From: Phoronis australis
Taxonomy: Eukaryota > Phoronida > Phoronidae
NCBI GenBank assembly: GCA_002633005.1
Contig: NMRA01000567.1
Coordinates: 128,954 to 192,953, forward strand
DNA: 64,000 bases
Direction of reading: 5' to 3'
Part shown: one piece after another, positions 15,501-27,100 of the stretch
Position numbering within the stretch: the stretch's first letter is position 1
Layout: every line of letters starts with the position of its first letter
Position numbers and translations under genes: made by a program
Notes under the pieces: model-generated
The model's database searches: none
What the model saw: the letters and a program-made list of their open reading frames with translations, nothing else
What the model was told of the DNA's origin: nothing

Positions 15501-18500
15501 ATGAGGACAGGCTAGATGTCATGAAGGTGAGTTGAATGGAGTTGCAGAGGGTTCCGATGTCTGCTGCTGTTTTGGTTGAAGTCTGCGTTATTTGTTAATG
15601 AGATAAAATGAAATTAAAATCGGGTTTGTGCACAAGCGATTGGTTTTGAGTAAGCAGTCTTAATTCAAATGAGTTATGATAGTAGTCCACTTTTGGCAAT
15701 GCATCACTACCATAGACACATATTCACACAATGTATTGCCCTGGACTTGTTAATAAAGATTAAACTGTGAACGATTCTTGATCAGGTAATTTGTTACTAA
15801 ATTGTTTATATTATCATTTACAGGTGCTGATCACAGGACCGTCGGAGACCCCATACGCCAACGGTTGTTTCGAGTTTGATGTATTCTTCCCTCAGGATTA
15901 TCCAAACAGTCCACCGCTGGTCAACCTGGAGACTACAGGAAACCACACAGTCCGCTTCAACCCTAATCTCTACAATGATGGGAAGGTGGGTTGTTTATCG
16001 TGGGTTAAAGTCTGTTGTCAGAGTTGGTCTCATTTGTTAGTCTCGTTTTTCTGGTTAGAAGAGCCAAAGGCCCTGGGTGCATAGTGTACTGTGAGCTTTG
16101 CATCTTTCACAATAAAGCTGCACCATTATCACATCTTGAAAACTCTTTATTTTGTTTGCGCGTTAGTACATTGCTTGTACATGATTCTAAACAAACATCC
16201 AGCTGTCATATATCCCTGTTTTAACCACTATCTTCATTCTGTTAGAATAGGCTTCGACCAACTTTGTCACCAGGAAATAGAGAAGACATTGGAAAAATTT
16301 GCGATCAATGAGAAATCATGCAAGTTTCTGTAAGATCTGTCTCTGCCAAACTGCCGTTCATGAGTCAGGCCAAATGTATGTCTGATGGGCATGTACAAGA
16401 GATACTTTCTGAAAGTATGTTTTCAATCCAGGATCTTATTCTTTATTTTCAATTACCAACCTCTTGCCTGTTACAGACAACCGTAAGTCAGATGTTTTCC
16501 CAGGCATATATTTGGATTTGACATGTCATGCACTGCATAAACGCACTGGGTTTATGAAGATCTTTGGTATGTTTGTTACATATGCTTTATGGTCATGTAT
16601 AACCCTCAGGTATGCCTCAGTGTACTTAACACTTGGCACGGTCGTCCCGAGGAGAAGTGGAATGCACAGACGTCCAGCTTTCTTCAGGTCTTGGTCTCCA
16701 TCCAATCCCTGATTCTTGTCGCCGAGCCCTACTTCAACGAGCCTGGCTATGAGAGGTCGCGTGGCACTCCGTCAGGCAATGCGTGCTCGCGTGAGTATGA
16801 CGCCAATATTCGCCAGGCGACAGTGCGCTGGGCCATGCTGGAACAACTACGCAACCCATCCAAGTGTTTCAGGGAGGTAAGTGATGGAGAAGGAAGCATG
16901 GTGCTGGGTTTGTTGAATGAAAGGGCTGGGTGTTGTAAGGAGAGGGGGGCTGGGTTTTTTTGTAATTCATGTGAAAATACAGGAACAGGAGAAAAGCAGT
17001 AATAGATTACAACAGGGCTTGGAATTTTCCGTGGAAACGCGGATTTCCGCTTTTTTCAAATGTTTTTTCCGCGCATTTTATAATATTTCTGCGTGAAAAA
17101 AATCGGATTTGATATAAAATTTCCGCGGCAAATTCCTTTCTTACCGCGGCGTTGCAGACGACGTTCACCTCAAAAAGCGGAAGTTGCTCTTTATGTTTCG
17201 GAGGAACGTAAATTGTCAACATTGCCGGGGCANNNNNNNNNNNNNNNNNNNNNNNNNNNNNNNNNNNNNNNNNNNNNNNNNNNNNNNNNNNNNNNNNNNN
17301 NNNNNNNNNNNNNNNNNNNNNNNNNNNNNNNNNNNNNGACCTAAAAAAGGACGCAGACGCATGCTACCAATGGTGGTAACGTTTTTTTTTTTTTTAGTCC
17401 TCCCGATTTTTGTCGGGGAAAGGTTCATCGACCATTTCAAGGCTGGGTAGCGCGCATGATTTGGGCCGTAAAAGTTTCCGCGTTTTTTGTCATTGGTCAT
17501 TCCAAGCCCTGTTACAAATAAGATGTCAAAGTGACTCCATGATTCAACATTATTGTGATCATTCCCTGAAGTCTATACTGTGTCTATGAATTCTTTACAG
17601 GTTATTTGGGTTATGGATGTTGAAAATGCTTTTTAGAGTTGGCAGTATTTCTATGAAGCTGACAAGAAATTTCAGACGGATCAGTCTGCCACTGTGCCCC
17701 CTAGTGGCAATTTCAGTTTTGCATCCACGCATCATCTCCAAAACCTCTTGCAGGATCTTTGTGAAATATGCCTAGTGCATTGCTATGAGCATGGAATGGA
17801 TGACACCTTCTTTCAAACAAATCCGACAACCTCTGTGCTTCATAGTGGCAATTCAATTTTGTGTTTGCCTCTGTATCCTGCAAATAAGTTTTTGTGAGGA
17901 AGACGACAATCCCTCCCCATTTTTGGACAGGTACGACATATGTAACCATTTTGATAGTAATCTGTAGAAGCGTAGCATTTATAGTGCAGTTGTGGACGCA
18001 TGCCAATGCTTTGTGTTGTTCTTGTTTCTTTTACTGCAGGGAAATTTATCCCCAAGACCCAAACTTTACTCTTGACTATAGTGAACAATTGACCAATTGT
18101 GTGCCATGTTCCAAGTAATCTTTTAATTTTCATGGCACCTGATTGGCCAGTTTGCTTGTTTCAGTGGCCCCATTTTTTAATTATTGTGACTACTTTACTT
18201 AGTGCTGTTACTGACTTAACATAAGTTCTACGTCATCCCTATAGGTGATTCAGAAGCACTTCTGGTTGAAACGTCAGGAGATTTGCACGCAAATCAATGG
18301 CTGGATAGCAGAGATGGAGTCTGTGACCAGCGATAAGCGCTCCGGACGGCCCGTATCTGTCAGCACAGTGGCATTGAAAAGGCACTTTAACCAGCTCAAG
18401 GAAGAACTGGCCAAAATGACAGCTCCCGATGACCTCGAGGAGTTTGGTGCCTACTCACCAGATGGTGCCACGGCCATTGAGAGTTCCAGGGGGAAATCCA

Positions 18501-18979
18501 GTGGCATCAACAAAGATGGCAATACTAGCGGAGCTCACGGAGGAAATTCGAAAGTCACTTGGGGTGGTACTTACAGTCAAGAAGCCTCGTCTTATGGAAA
18601 TGAGGATGACACTGACAGCAATTCCCTGGAGTTTAAGATGGACCTTGTTGATCAGTTATCAAAAAACAATAACAGCCTGTCACCATATGTAGAAATGGTT
18701 GTCTTTGACGGAAATGATGTCGACAACATTGAAAACGATGTTTCATTAGTGAGCACGTTTGGCTCATTCACTGGCTCAAGCGACGGCCCTCCACCCCCTG
18801 ACTGTGAAGACATGATCGTCGAGTCGGACACGGATACGGGAGCAGATGATGATCTTGTGACTGCTATGGCGACGGCTCAACAGACTGTGGACAGTTTGTC
18901 GGACGATGCCAAAATAACAGCCGATGCTTTGAATGGGGCCGCGTCAGCAGAGTGTGATGTATCCGAAGTGAGCTGTTGA
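559..18979 (+). CDS. BIRC6: BIRC6 (BRUCE/Apollon), 3' part, giant E2/E3 ubiquitin enzyme; 18 exons
   Basis: BIRC6 is a giant membrane-associated inhibitor of apoptosis that carries its own E2 domain. It ubiquitylates caspases, SMAC and other targets and restrains apoptosis and autophagy. The exons I place are 559-664, 1024-1811, 2598-2782, 4880-5015, 5537-5764, 6762-7022, 7556-7690, 8299-8573, 9644-9851, 10621-10835, 11195-11657, 12154-12343, 13157-13284, 14412-14516, 15312-15526, 15824-15985, 16610-16876 and 18245-18979. All have AG/GT borders and matching phases, and they join to 1,599 codons with no internal stop. Segments strongly like vertebrate BIRC6 include [50 protein letters not shown] and the whole UBC region. 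The vertebrate protein is about 4,800-4,900 aa, so roughly the C-terminal third is present; the BIR domain is upstream of the window. The final ~180 residues are an acidic, Ser/Gly/Asp-rich tail. Splice edges are predicted by eye; small shifts are possible. Confidence 0.95.
3454..4676. repeat. CTAGTGGC monomer array (~400-bp higher-order unit), BIRC6 intron 3
   Basis: A CTAGTGGC core recurs near 3648, 3775, 3936, 4079, 4213, 4342, 4483 and 4606, about every 125-160 bp. Three monomer types alternate: one followed by a CAGTTTTG-like stretch (3936, 4342), one by CAATTTTA (3648, 4079, 4483) and one by CCATTTTT (3775, 4213, 4606). This gives a ~400-440-bp higher-order period. The block opens with ATGCGCCCAC and closes with GTGGGCGCAT, an inverted pair that may mark element ends. 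A related outlier lies at 3108-3330. Reverse-strand open frames across it look protein-like only because the DNA repeats. This layout resembles Helitron-like or bivalve 'pearl' elements with internal tandem repeats; that assignment is inference. Confidence 0.8.
9080..9501. mobile_element. Inverted-repeat (MITE-like) element, 422 bp, BIRC6 intron 8
   Basis: The left end (TGGTCAGTTGCATGAA, then AATAGGGACTCAACTAAG) is matched in reverse complement by the right end (CTTAGTTGAGTCCCTATTCAT, then ACAACCGGCCA). The terminal inverted repeats are about 45 bp and imperfect. A related internal AGGGCTGAGTCCCTATTT occurs near 9305. There is no coding capacity, so this is a non-autonomous DNA element. I could not fix a target-site duplication. 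Confidence 0.75.
12415..12892. mobile_element. Dispersed element with GTTACGTAGGAC end, copy 1 (BIRC6 intron 12)
   Basis: This stretch aligns by eye along its length with 46,446-46,862. Shared parts are a start like GGTTAYGTAGGACC, a middle with TGATAYTTTAGAAA, and an end like ACTTGTYAATAAGGTTTTATATAA. A third, partial copy (54,148-54,300) shares the first ~150 bp, including CCAAATTTGGCTA and CACACTGTTCT. The ends of the 46-kb copy are inverted relative to each other, consistent with a degenerate non-autonomous DNA transposon. No coding content. Confidence 0.65.
14872..14944. repeat. 19-bp minisatellite, about 4 copies
   Basis: Three exact units of GATCAGATCCAACCAGAGA lie at 14,888-14,906, 14,907-14,925 and 14,926-14,944. 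A partial, diverged unit precedes them (from 14,872) and a fragment follows. The array lies in a BIRC6 intron. Confidence 0.9.
17013..17511. mobile_element. Inverted-repeat DNA element with 6-bp target duplication, BIRC6 intron 17
   Basis: The element begins CAGGGCTTGGAAT and ends with its inverse ATTCCAAGCCCTG. Both ends carry further Cs and Gs around TTTCCGCG motifs. It is flanked by TTACAA on both sides (17,007-17,012 and 17,512-17,517), a convincing 6-bp target-site duplication. About 499 bp including an assembly gap. No transposase is visible, so it is non-autonomous. The CAGGG termini recall hAT-type elements, but a 6-bp duplication is not typical, so the superfamily is open. Confidence 0.8.
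17233..17337. other. Assembly gap (105 N)
   Basis: A run of 105 undetermined bases inside the transposon above. It falls in an intron and does not affect the BIRC6 reading frame. Confidence 1.
17640..18035. repeat. CTAGTGGC monomer family, short copy in BIRC6 intron 17
   Basis: Monomers like those at 3.4-4.7 kb occur here: GCCCCCTAGTGGCAATTT at 17,696 and a diverged CATAGTGGCAATTC at 17,840. The block ends with GGACGCATGCCAATGC, which matches the terminal segment of the 3.4-kb copy. The site at 17,694-17,707 matches the CTCF core consensus on the minus strand without mismatch. Confidence 0.75.
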
Positions 18980-19930
18980 GAATGCATTGATCATGCATTG
19001 TTTATGACTGCTGTCTCATTGCAAGGTTAATGGATGCTTTTGGTTCACAGTGAGTTCAAATGAAGAGTGAAAGAATTACAGTGGGAACCCAACAATGTAC
19101 TTTCTGGTGCTAATCGATGAACACAATGCCACACAAATATCGGAGTCATGCGTACTTATGTTTTTCGTTATGTAGTGTTGTGGAACATTTGGTTTTATCG
19201 GAGCCAGTACTCGCGACACCCTCTGTTTTAATCTGTGTCACACGTCGTTCAAAAGTGATACTTTTGTAGATGAAGTTGTCGCCAGGTTGGGTCTAAGAAG
19301 GCAAATCCTCAGGTGATATTGGCTTGTTTCCTTCTTCAGATTAGATATTTGTTGTCTTGTATGAGAAGTATGAATGAGATAATCACTTATATTAGTGCAC
19401 TTAAATACGTCTCATTCTTGAAACCTAAGTTTGTGACTTGCTATTGGTTGCAAGACATGGACTTTCCTCTATGCTTTGTTGCTTGAAATGTGATATAACT
19501 GTTGATTGGAAATAGATAGGCTGTGGTGATATTCTGTTGTAGACAGACAGGGCCATGTGCTTGAAAGTGTGTATGCCCTGTTCTTAAGATTTTTTGTTAT
19601 TCAATCACCTGTGTTTGAAAGAGCACTTGTCATTGCCGCCCTGAGCTGTATCACATGGGTTAATGATTGACACCTGTCAACTGAGCATGTCTTGTGAAAT
19701 ATAACCCTTCAGTTATGTAATCAGTTGGTGAACATTCTTGTGTTTGAAATTTTTCATTACATGGTGCTTTTACAGGTTGTTTAAGCACACAATATCAGTT
19801 GAAATATACAAATTAATGTGTTATAATTAGCGAGTCCAATTTCTTGTTTGCTTAGCTGTGAATCCATTGTTTTAATAAGGTGCACACTACTGTTTTATGT
19901 ATATGAAATAAACTAAACGTTTGACAAGGT
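18980..19930 (+). other. BIRC6: BIRC6 3' UTR
   Basis: About 950 bp of A+T-rich sequence after the stop, with no conserved frame. It includes the AATAAA at 19,907-19,912, followed by a GT-rich stretch at 19,930-19,940 suitable as a cleavage region. A second AATAAA at 20,132 could extend the transcript. Confidence 0.7.
19907..19912 (+). terminator. Polyadenylation signal AATAAA of BIRC6
   Basis: Canonical AATAAA 928 bp after the stop with a GTGTTGTGCTGTTTATT-like downstream element. An alternative signal lies at 20,132-20,137. Confidence 0.6.
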
Positions 19931-21117
19931 GTTGTGCTGTTTATTCAAATTATGTATTCAGGGCTTTTTGCTTGCAATTTTACTGTACAGCGTTTTTGTT
20001 AATTTAAGTCTATTTGTCTGTTGTCCATAGCGATTGTGACATGAAAAGAGTATGTGCAAACGTATGAACTGTAAATAAGGGTGTTGTAACTAAGTACATG
20101 TACAATTGCAAGATTAAGGAACTTTGTATGCAATAAATAGCATATGGTATTTTATTTGCTCACTTTTTGTTTCTTTATCGATCATCCACAATTACGGGCA
20201 TTTTCAAAACCATAGCGAAGGTGTACACTTTCAAATTTTTCTGAAAGTGATGCGAGAAAAATCAACATTTTGGAAAGTCAGTTACCGCTCTTCATTACGA
20301 CACAAATGGCGGATATGTAGAACTTATTTTCACTAATGTCTCAACAAAAACAATTGAGCAAATTATGACTTCATCATTTGCAAGGTTTGTTTTCATCCTG
20401 AACAGCTATTGTGAACATGTAAAACTTTGATAAAATATGGAGTATTTTATAAACATAATTTGCTTCTACTCAAAGGCTGCCAAAAAGAATGTTTTGCTTA
20501 CTTTTGAAACTGTTAAAAATTATTAATCATGATTCTAACTGATCCGACTTCTTCATGTAGTCGGTGAAATGCACCCAATTTTGGTTGATATGAATTCATT
20601 TCTAGCTGATGAGCAATGTTCATCAGTGATCATCATGGAAACTTCACGATTATTTAACATATAAACTAACAAGATCGAGGATAAACCTTGAATGATAAAT
20701 TACAAAGCACCAAGACCTCCCTACCCATATGCACACTTTTCCTCTCATGGTTGCACACCCCCCCCCCCCACNCCATTTTCCATGTCTTGTGAACGTATTC
20801 CTTTGTTCAAAGATGGAAAAACCCTCTGCCTACGAAAATTAGAGAACTTATAAAAGTAAACAGGACAGTGACAAAATTCAACGAAATTTCAATGCACAAA
20901 ATTACAACTAAATATCCATTTCTTTTTGACTACATGTTTTAATTCTAGCAAAACCTCAAAAAATGTATGTGCTCTTTCTCGAAATCAACAAAGTACACAT
21001 AATTGGCAAAGCAGAATACGTAACATAATCCCACAACTCGCCAGCAGGCCTTTTAATCTCCTCACACCACAGGGCTTTGAATAAGAAGCAAACTGTAGCG
21101 TTACCAAAAGATGGAGC
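19931..21117. other. Convergent intergenic region, BIRC6 and LRR1 3' ends
   Basis: Holds the 3' UTR of LRR1 (minus strand) and possibly an extended BIRC6 3' UTR. Plus-strand AATAAA at 20,132-20,137 and a minus-strand AATAAA (TTTATT at 20,151-20,156) sit back to back around GCATATGG. A nearer minus-strand ATTAAA candidate is at 20,938-20,943. A poly-C run with one N lies at 20,758-20,773. No coding segment seen. Confidence 0.55.
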
Positions 21118-24100
21118 TCACTTCCATAAAGCATTTGGGTTATTCTGGTACTTGTCCAAACACTGTTTCGAGCATAGGTATGCTTCCATGGGTGCATAGG
21201 TTCTACCCAAAACATCGAGCGCCACAACTGTCCCAGCAATCTTTCTCAAGTCTGTCTGCGATATGAAGTGAACGTGTGACTGAAAGCAGGCACTCCCACA
21301 CAAACACCATTTTGCTGCATTGAGGTAATCAACCAATGGTCTAGTAACATCTTCAGCACTGTAGGGGATTCTGAAATTTGCATCAAGACCATAGAGCAAA
21401 AAATATCAAATGGTATGAAATCACAAAACAGTTCAGTTGACTGGCAGACAATTGAGAAGTTCTTCATACACAGTGAGTAATGGACCACTTAAAATTTTCC
21501 GCTATGGGTGCCACAGCCTTCGTCAGACTAATTATGTGAGTGGGATGACGTCATGCGTCCAACTCACAACATCATTAGCTCAACAAAGGCACCAGAACCC
21601 ATAGTCAAAAACGTTACTGTGTATGAATAACTTTTCAACATTAGGTATCAAAGCACTTTTCAAAAGCCGCATTCTATGTACAAAACGCTTTTAATTACTA
21701 GTTACAAAACATATGTTCAATTTTTTGTAACATGAGTAAAATGGCTTTAAAAATTTGCACAAAAAAGATGGCAGCATGTGCTGACTACATAGTTGCAGTC
21801 AATTTATCAATACCCATGGAAGATTGTAAGAACTCTTCAAACTTTTAATGAGCCTCTGTCACTCTAAACAAGAGCAATGCAGAACACAAAAATGTGCCCA
21901 CTACTACAACGCAAACTGTGTGCTTCTAGGGGTGTCTATTAGTATCATAAAAATGTCCATCAGATGCGCAGAATACGTAATCACATTCGGAAATGGGAAG
22001 GTGTTGCCGTCTTCCGAACAGAAACCTTTTTGGAAAATTGCATGATTGAAAATCAGTCACAAATTACAGAGGGGAATATAAGAAAAAAATAACAAGTGTG
22101 ATTAGAAGGTGAAGTGGTTGTTCAACTCATCCATCTCTTGATAAGTAAATGAGAATACACTTGCCAAGATTTTGTGAGCAGCTTTAAGAGATATAGCCTC
22201 AGATGCAAAGAAACGTCACTAGGGGGCACCAGAGTAGTTGGACCCACATGAAAATCTATGTCAGTTGTGCTATTGTCAGATGGAATACATCTGCCTATTT
22301 TCAAAATGAACCTCTACATGATTTGGCAAATACTGAGGTAGACAACTCAAAAATGATAAAAATGGATACTATGTGGTGCAGAATTCATCAAATCCACCCC
22401 AAAAGGGAAAGCTGCTATCGCCATCATAATAAAATTCATTAAAAACCATCAAAGACCTCTAAAGATACAGAAAAGTCGTAGGCAGCCATAGTCACATTTA
22501 TAAGAAAACATACAAAGATCCTTCAAAGAAGTAAGGAAATACAGCCGAGAACAAAAATTCACCACCAGGAGACGCCACAGTTGTCAGATCCATCTATAGA
22601 TCGATCTCAGCCATTAGGAACACATTTGTCAAGTTTTTTAAATGATCCATTAAAGTTTGGTGTATAAAGAGGCAGATGCCAAAAACGGACTCGAAAATAC
22701 AATTGGCCAATAGGTGGTTTAAAAATATATCGAATTCATACGAAAATGGAAGAGCCTCATCATCTCCTTAATAGACACTTATTTGCCAAATTTCACGAAA
22801 ATCCATTGAACTCTAAAAGATAGCGGCAACCATCAAAAACTAAAACTGTCACAGTTGGGTTGGTCTGAAACTTGTCAAAATCTGTTGTCAGCTCCACAGA
22901 AACATATCCGCCAAATTTCACACAGATCCATCAAAGAGTTAAGGAGATAAACCATAGACACAAAAAGAAAAAACACTATTTGGGGGTGCCAAAGCAGTCG
23001 AGCCCGCCCAAATATCTATTTCAATCAGTGATCTCATTAGAAGCACATCTGACAATTTTCAAATGATCCTTCGAGCAATTTGGTAGATAGAGAGGCATAC
23101 GTCAAAAGCGTACTCAAAACTTTTAAAAAACACGATTGGGTGGTGCAGATACGTCAGTGTCGGAAAATCCAAATGCATTGTCATCTCCTCAATAGAAACC
23201 TATTTCCCAAGTTTCATGAAAATCCATCAATGAACTCCAAAGACACACAGAATAACGTTGAAAAATTAAAATTGCCACTATAGCCTAAGTGGCGTTTCAG
23301 TCATCCGATTGGTATGAAACTCGTCATCTGTCATCAGCTCCATGGGAACACGTGATATCTAATTAAGATCCCGCAAGAGGTTTAAGAGATACATCAGTGG
23401 ACACCAGACACCGGATGCCCAGACAAAGACGACATCAATGTGTACCCAAGAATAAATGTGTGACTGCATAAAACTGACTCATTCAACATGTCTGTTAAAG
23501 AAAAGTACAGTAGCATAAATCAAATGAAAGTGAATCGCAAGATTTTCCCAGAGTACGGCAAAATCTGATTTAACTTTATGGTTAAGAGCATGAACCTGAA
23601 CAACCATACCACTGAATTTAGTCAGAGTTCAGCAAAAATCTTTTATATGCATGTCCAATTTAAGGATGGAGAATAGGTTTGTCATTGGTCTCCAGAGGCA
23701 TTGTAGTATTAAGAAGGTCACTTACTTAGAGACGTGGTATGTTGTTTTCAGACATTTCGACCTGGTCCTACAGGTTTTATTGATGAATGAGATATTTTCC
23801 GCCTTTCGCTCGTTAAGAATGCTGGAGTACACGGGGGGTATGTGGAGTCCTCGGTCCCGGTTCAAGAGGGGGCGCTGACTGTTGATGTTTATGGCCTCTT
23901 TGAGCTTACGAGTATGCCAATTTTGTTCCTTGGCTAGGATCCTGGATGACGCAAGAGAGATGGAATGCCCAGTCGCCAAAATATGTTCCCCCACCGCTGT
24001 TGGTCTGTCTAGTTTCAGATGTTCTTTGAATCTGGTAGGTTTGGTTGGGATCCTGGTCACATTTCAGCTGGTATATGACCCCACATTGTTTAGCCATTGG

Positions 24101-27100
24101 GGTTGGGTCTTTGGGTCTGACTAGTAGGGAACGGAGGGTGTTGATAGGTTTCATGTAACAAGAAATTCCGTGGTTCAGTAGGTGTGTTGTAGGCGTTCAG
24201 ATATTCCTCTTATGTATGGGATGGCAAGAGAGGGCTCATCGAGTTTTTCAGTAAATTTACGGCTAGGGGGGTCAGTAAACATCCAATCCTGGTATCCATT
24301 AGCCTGCAAAGCATATTCAACGTGGTCCATCTCTTCAACATAGTCACGGTAGTCAGTGAAGTAAGCTGAACGTTACATCACTCAAAGAGGCCAAAAACAT
24401 CAAAAGTCAGCGTCCCCTCTTGAACCGGGACAGAGGACTCCACATAACCCCCCCTCCCAGCATTCTTAACGAGTGAAAGGCGGGAAATCCCTCATCAATA
24501 AAGACCTGGCGGACCAGGTCGAAATGTCTGAAAACAACATACCACGTCTCTAAGTAAGTGACCTTCTTATATACTACAACTTAAGGATGTTTTACTGTGT
24601 GGCCAATCACAATGTATTCCAACAGGTTTAACATTTTTACAGAGCTTAAGAGCCATGTCTCATCAGTCCACAATACAGTTGAAACTTTTCACTTGAATCA
24701 CTCTAAGACTTGTGTCTGGGAAAACTAGCAATCAGAAAAGTATCCCAGAAACAGTTTTTGGTTTACTGCTGAACGATAAGAGCATTAATATTCATTGATT
24801 TCTCATACCCAGCTTATAATGAGGGTCAAAACAAACCATCATAAATAATACAAGCAAAAACAACCCAAACCTGTTTTGTTTAACTCTCCTTGCGGCACAT
24901 TCTAACAGAGACGGGCATTCAAGACGAGAAACAACATTAGTTGATTCATCTCCCAGTAACTGGTTAGCGAACATATCCAAATTATCCAGTCTCAGCTGCA
25001 TAAAGCTTGCTGGCAAAGTCTTCAACTGATTGTTTGACAACTGAAGGTAGCGAAGACTTAGCAGCTTGCCAAAAGCGGCAGGAAGCTGACTCAATTGATT
25101 GTCATCTAATTTAAGGTTCACCAGTGAATGGAGTCGACAAAACGTTGGAGGAAGACGTTCTAATCTGTTGCTTCTCAAGTCCAGTAGTTTCAACGAAGAC
25201 TGCAGACTGCCTAGAAACACGTTCTGAGGGATTTCTAAGATCTGGTTACTCGCCAAAATGAGATCGGACAGATTTTCCAGGCGACCAAAATCCCCGGGTA
25301 TAGTTGATATTGAGTTATTGCTCAAGTCCAGTTGCGTGAGATGTTGCAACTGAAGCATCCTTGAGTCAAAACGCTTGAGAGAGCAGTTGTTAACTTGGAG
25401 TGATTTCAAAGAACTTGGAAAACTCTTGGTCAGCGGGTAGTCCTTTCGGTGTTGGACAGCGAGGCGTGTTCGTAGCTTCTCCACTTGTTTATTGGTGGCC
25501 GGGGCGAGAGTGGACAGGGCGGAGCTGCTGACCTCCTTCCCAAGAGCACCCAGCTTGACCACATTGAGAAAACTCTTCAGTAATATAGGGTCAGCCTGAA
25601 AGCACAGGAAACTAAACACTAAAGCAGTTACACAAAGCGTTGATATGCGCCCTCAGTGAATCACACACAGCATGTTCTAAATGGCAGACTCAATAGACTC
25701 CAGGTGGCGCTAATGACTGAAGGTTTCTCTTTCAGACATCTGAACAGATTAAGAGCAGAAAGCAGGTGTTTACCTGAATACAACCACTTCAAACAAGATG
25801 GTGCCATGCTCAACTAGGGACACCTAGTGAGTTTTGAATTCTCATTCTGTTTTAGGCCAAAATAACAACAGAAAATGGATAACAAGGGCTATCTCAATAA
25901 TCGTCGTATCACTTAATATAAATTTCATGATGATCTTTCAAACAGTAACATAAGAGGACGTCAAAAGTAGACAACAAAATACTGAAACTGTCACTAGGGG
26001 GTGCACAACAAGGGCCCGGTCTCCAATCTCCATACCCAGACTCGTACTCATACTCGAGATTTCATACTCAAAATCGTGCTCACTGGAGTTTGTACTCAAA
26101 AAAGTGTATCTAATGTCGTATTTCGAGTAGACTCCAAACGTACTCAAATCTGACACTCATACTCGAGTTGCTATGGAACTCTTTATGATGTGAAATGCAA
26201 AATCACGCAAAGATGCGCTGATTCATCGCTCCCTATTGGAATAGACCACCCCAGGAACTAGGCCTACATTATCGTCTGCTGTCGCTACAACTACAAAATT
26301 GTGTCTATAACGTGGAATTCTGAGTGTTCTGTAACTGTTATTCATTTTTTAATTTCAATAAATATGCTTATGTCATTTCATTGATACATTTGGCAATTAT
26401 TAAGCTTTACTTCTTGAGTTCCTCACCCAGTCCCGAAAATGTCTTAAGAAATTTGTAACAGCTTATCACATCTCTGTTGCTAATTTAGTCTTGACATAAA
26501 ACCCATTGCTGTGTAGGCCTACGCTGATGTCAAACTTTCATACTGTATCTTGTATTTTACCGGGATGTATCAAGTGAGTTGACATTTGGCACATGAGTTA
26601 AAAAACAATACTTGTGCAGGCATTCAGAGTTCACCAGTGGCAGTGAACGGGATGAGACGTCTACTTAGAAATCGGCAAACAATATCTGGAATTCCATTTG
26701 GGGATTGAGGAATTATAGATGACTAAGTTATGATGAGAAATGTACCTGACAGGGAAGCGAAATTTTTTTAACTTCCCTCCCCTCCTCGTCTTTTGGAAAC
26801 CCTACAAAACGTAGGCACACATACCGAAATAAGGGCAGCACAAACTTCTCACACGACTTTTCCCACAACTGCTTTCGACGCTTGTTATGACTCACCGACA
26901 AGGAATTACAATGCGCCTGTTGCCAGGAATTGTAGAGGTAGAATGGCAGCCATAACATACAGTGATACGGCAGGTTAATAAGGTGAAGAATAAGAAGATT
27001 TAAGATGAAAACTATTATCTCTGAACTGAAATTGAAGTGCTGAGATACGGTAAGAGGACTTATTTTTCTTAGATTTGCTGTGTTTCTTGGTTCCCTTTCG

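Larger units (their letters stand above)
15312..18400 (+). other. BIRC6: UBC (E2) catalytic domain of BIRC6, encoded by exons 15-18
   Basis: The E2 fold starts in exon 15 ([27 protein letters not shown]). It continues in exon 16 with [30 protein letters not shown] and [11 protein letters not shown], where NPN replaces the usual E2 HPN motif, as in other BIRC6 proteins. Exon 17 opens with V-C-L-S; its Cys (codon 16,613-16,615) is the expected thioester-forming catalytic residue and is followed by [11 protein letters not shown] and [15 protein letters not shown]. The fold finishes in the first ~60 residues of exon 18 ([16 protein letters not shown]). An intron separates NPN from the catalytic Cys. 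All key residues are present, so the enzyme looks functional. Confidence 0.95.

Noticed and set aside
26728-26958. 76-codon frame inside the 1.38-kb element as a THAP-like or other transposase remnant
   Set aside because: The order and spacing of Cys/His residues do not fit a THAP finger; resemblance is limited to short words.
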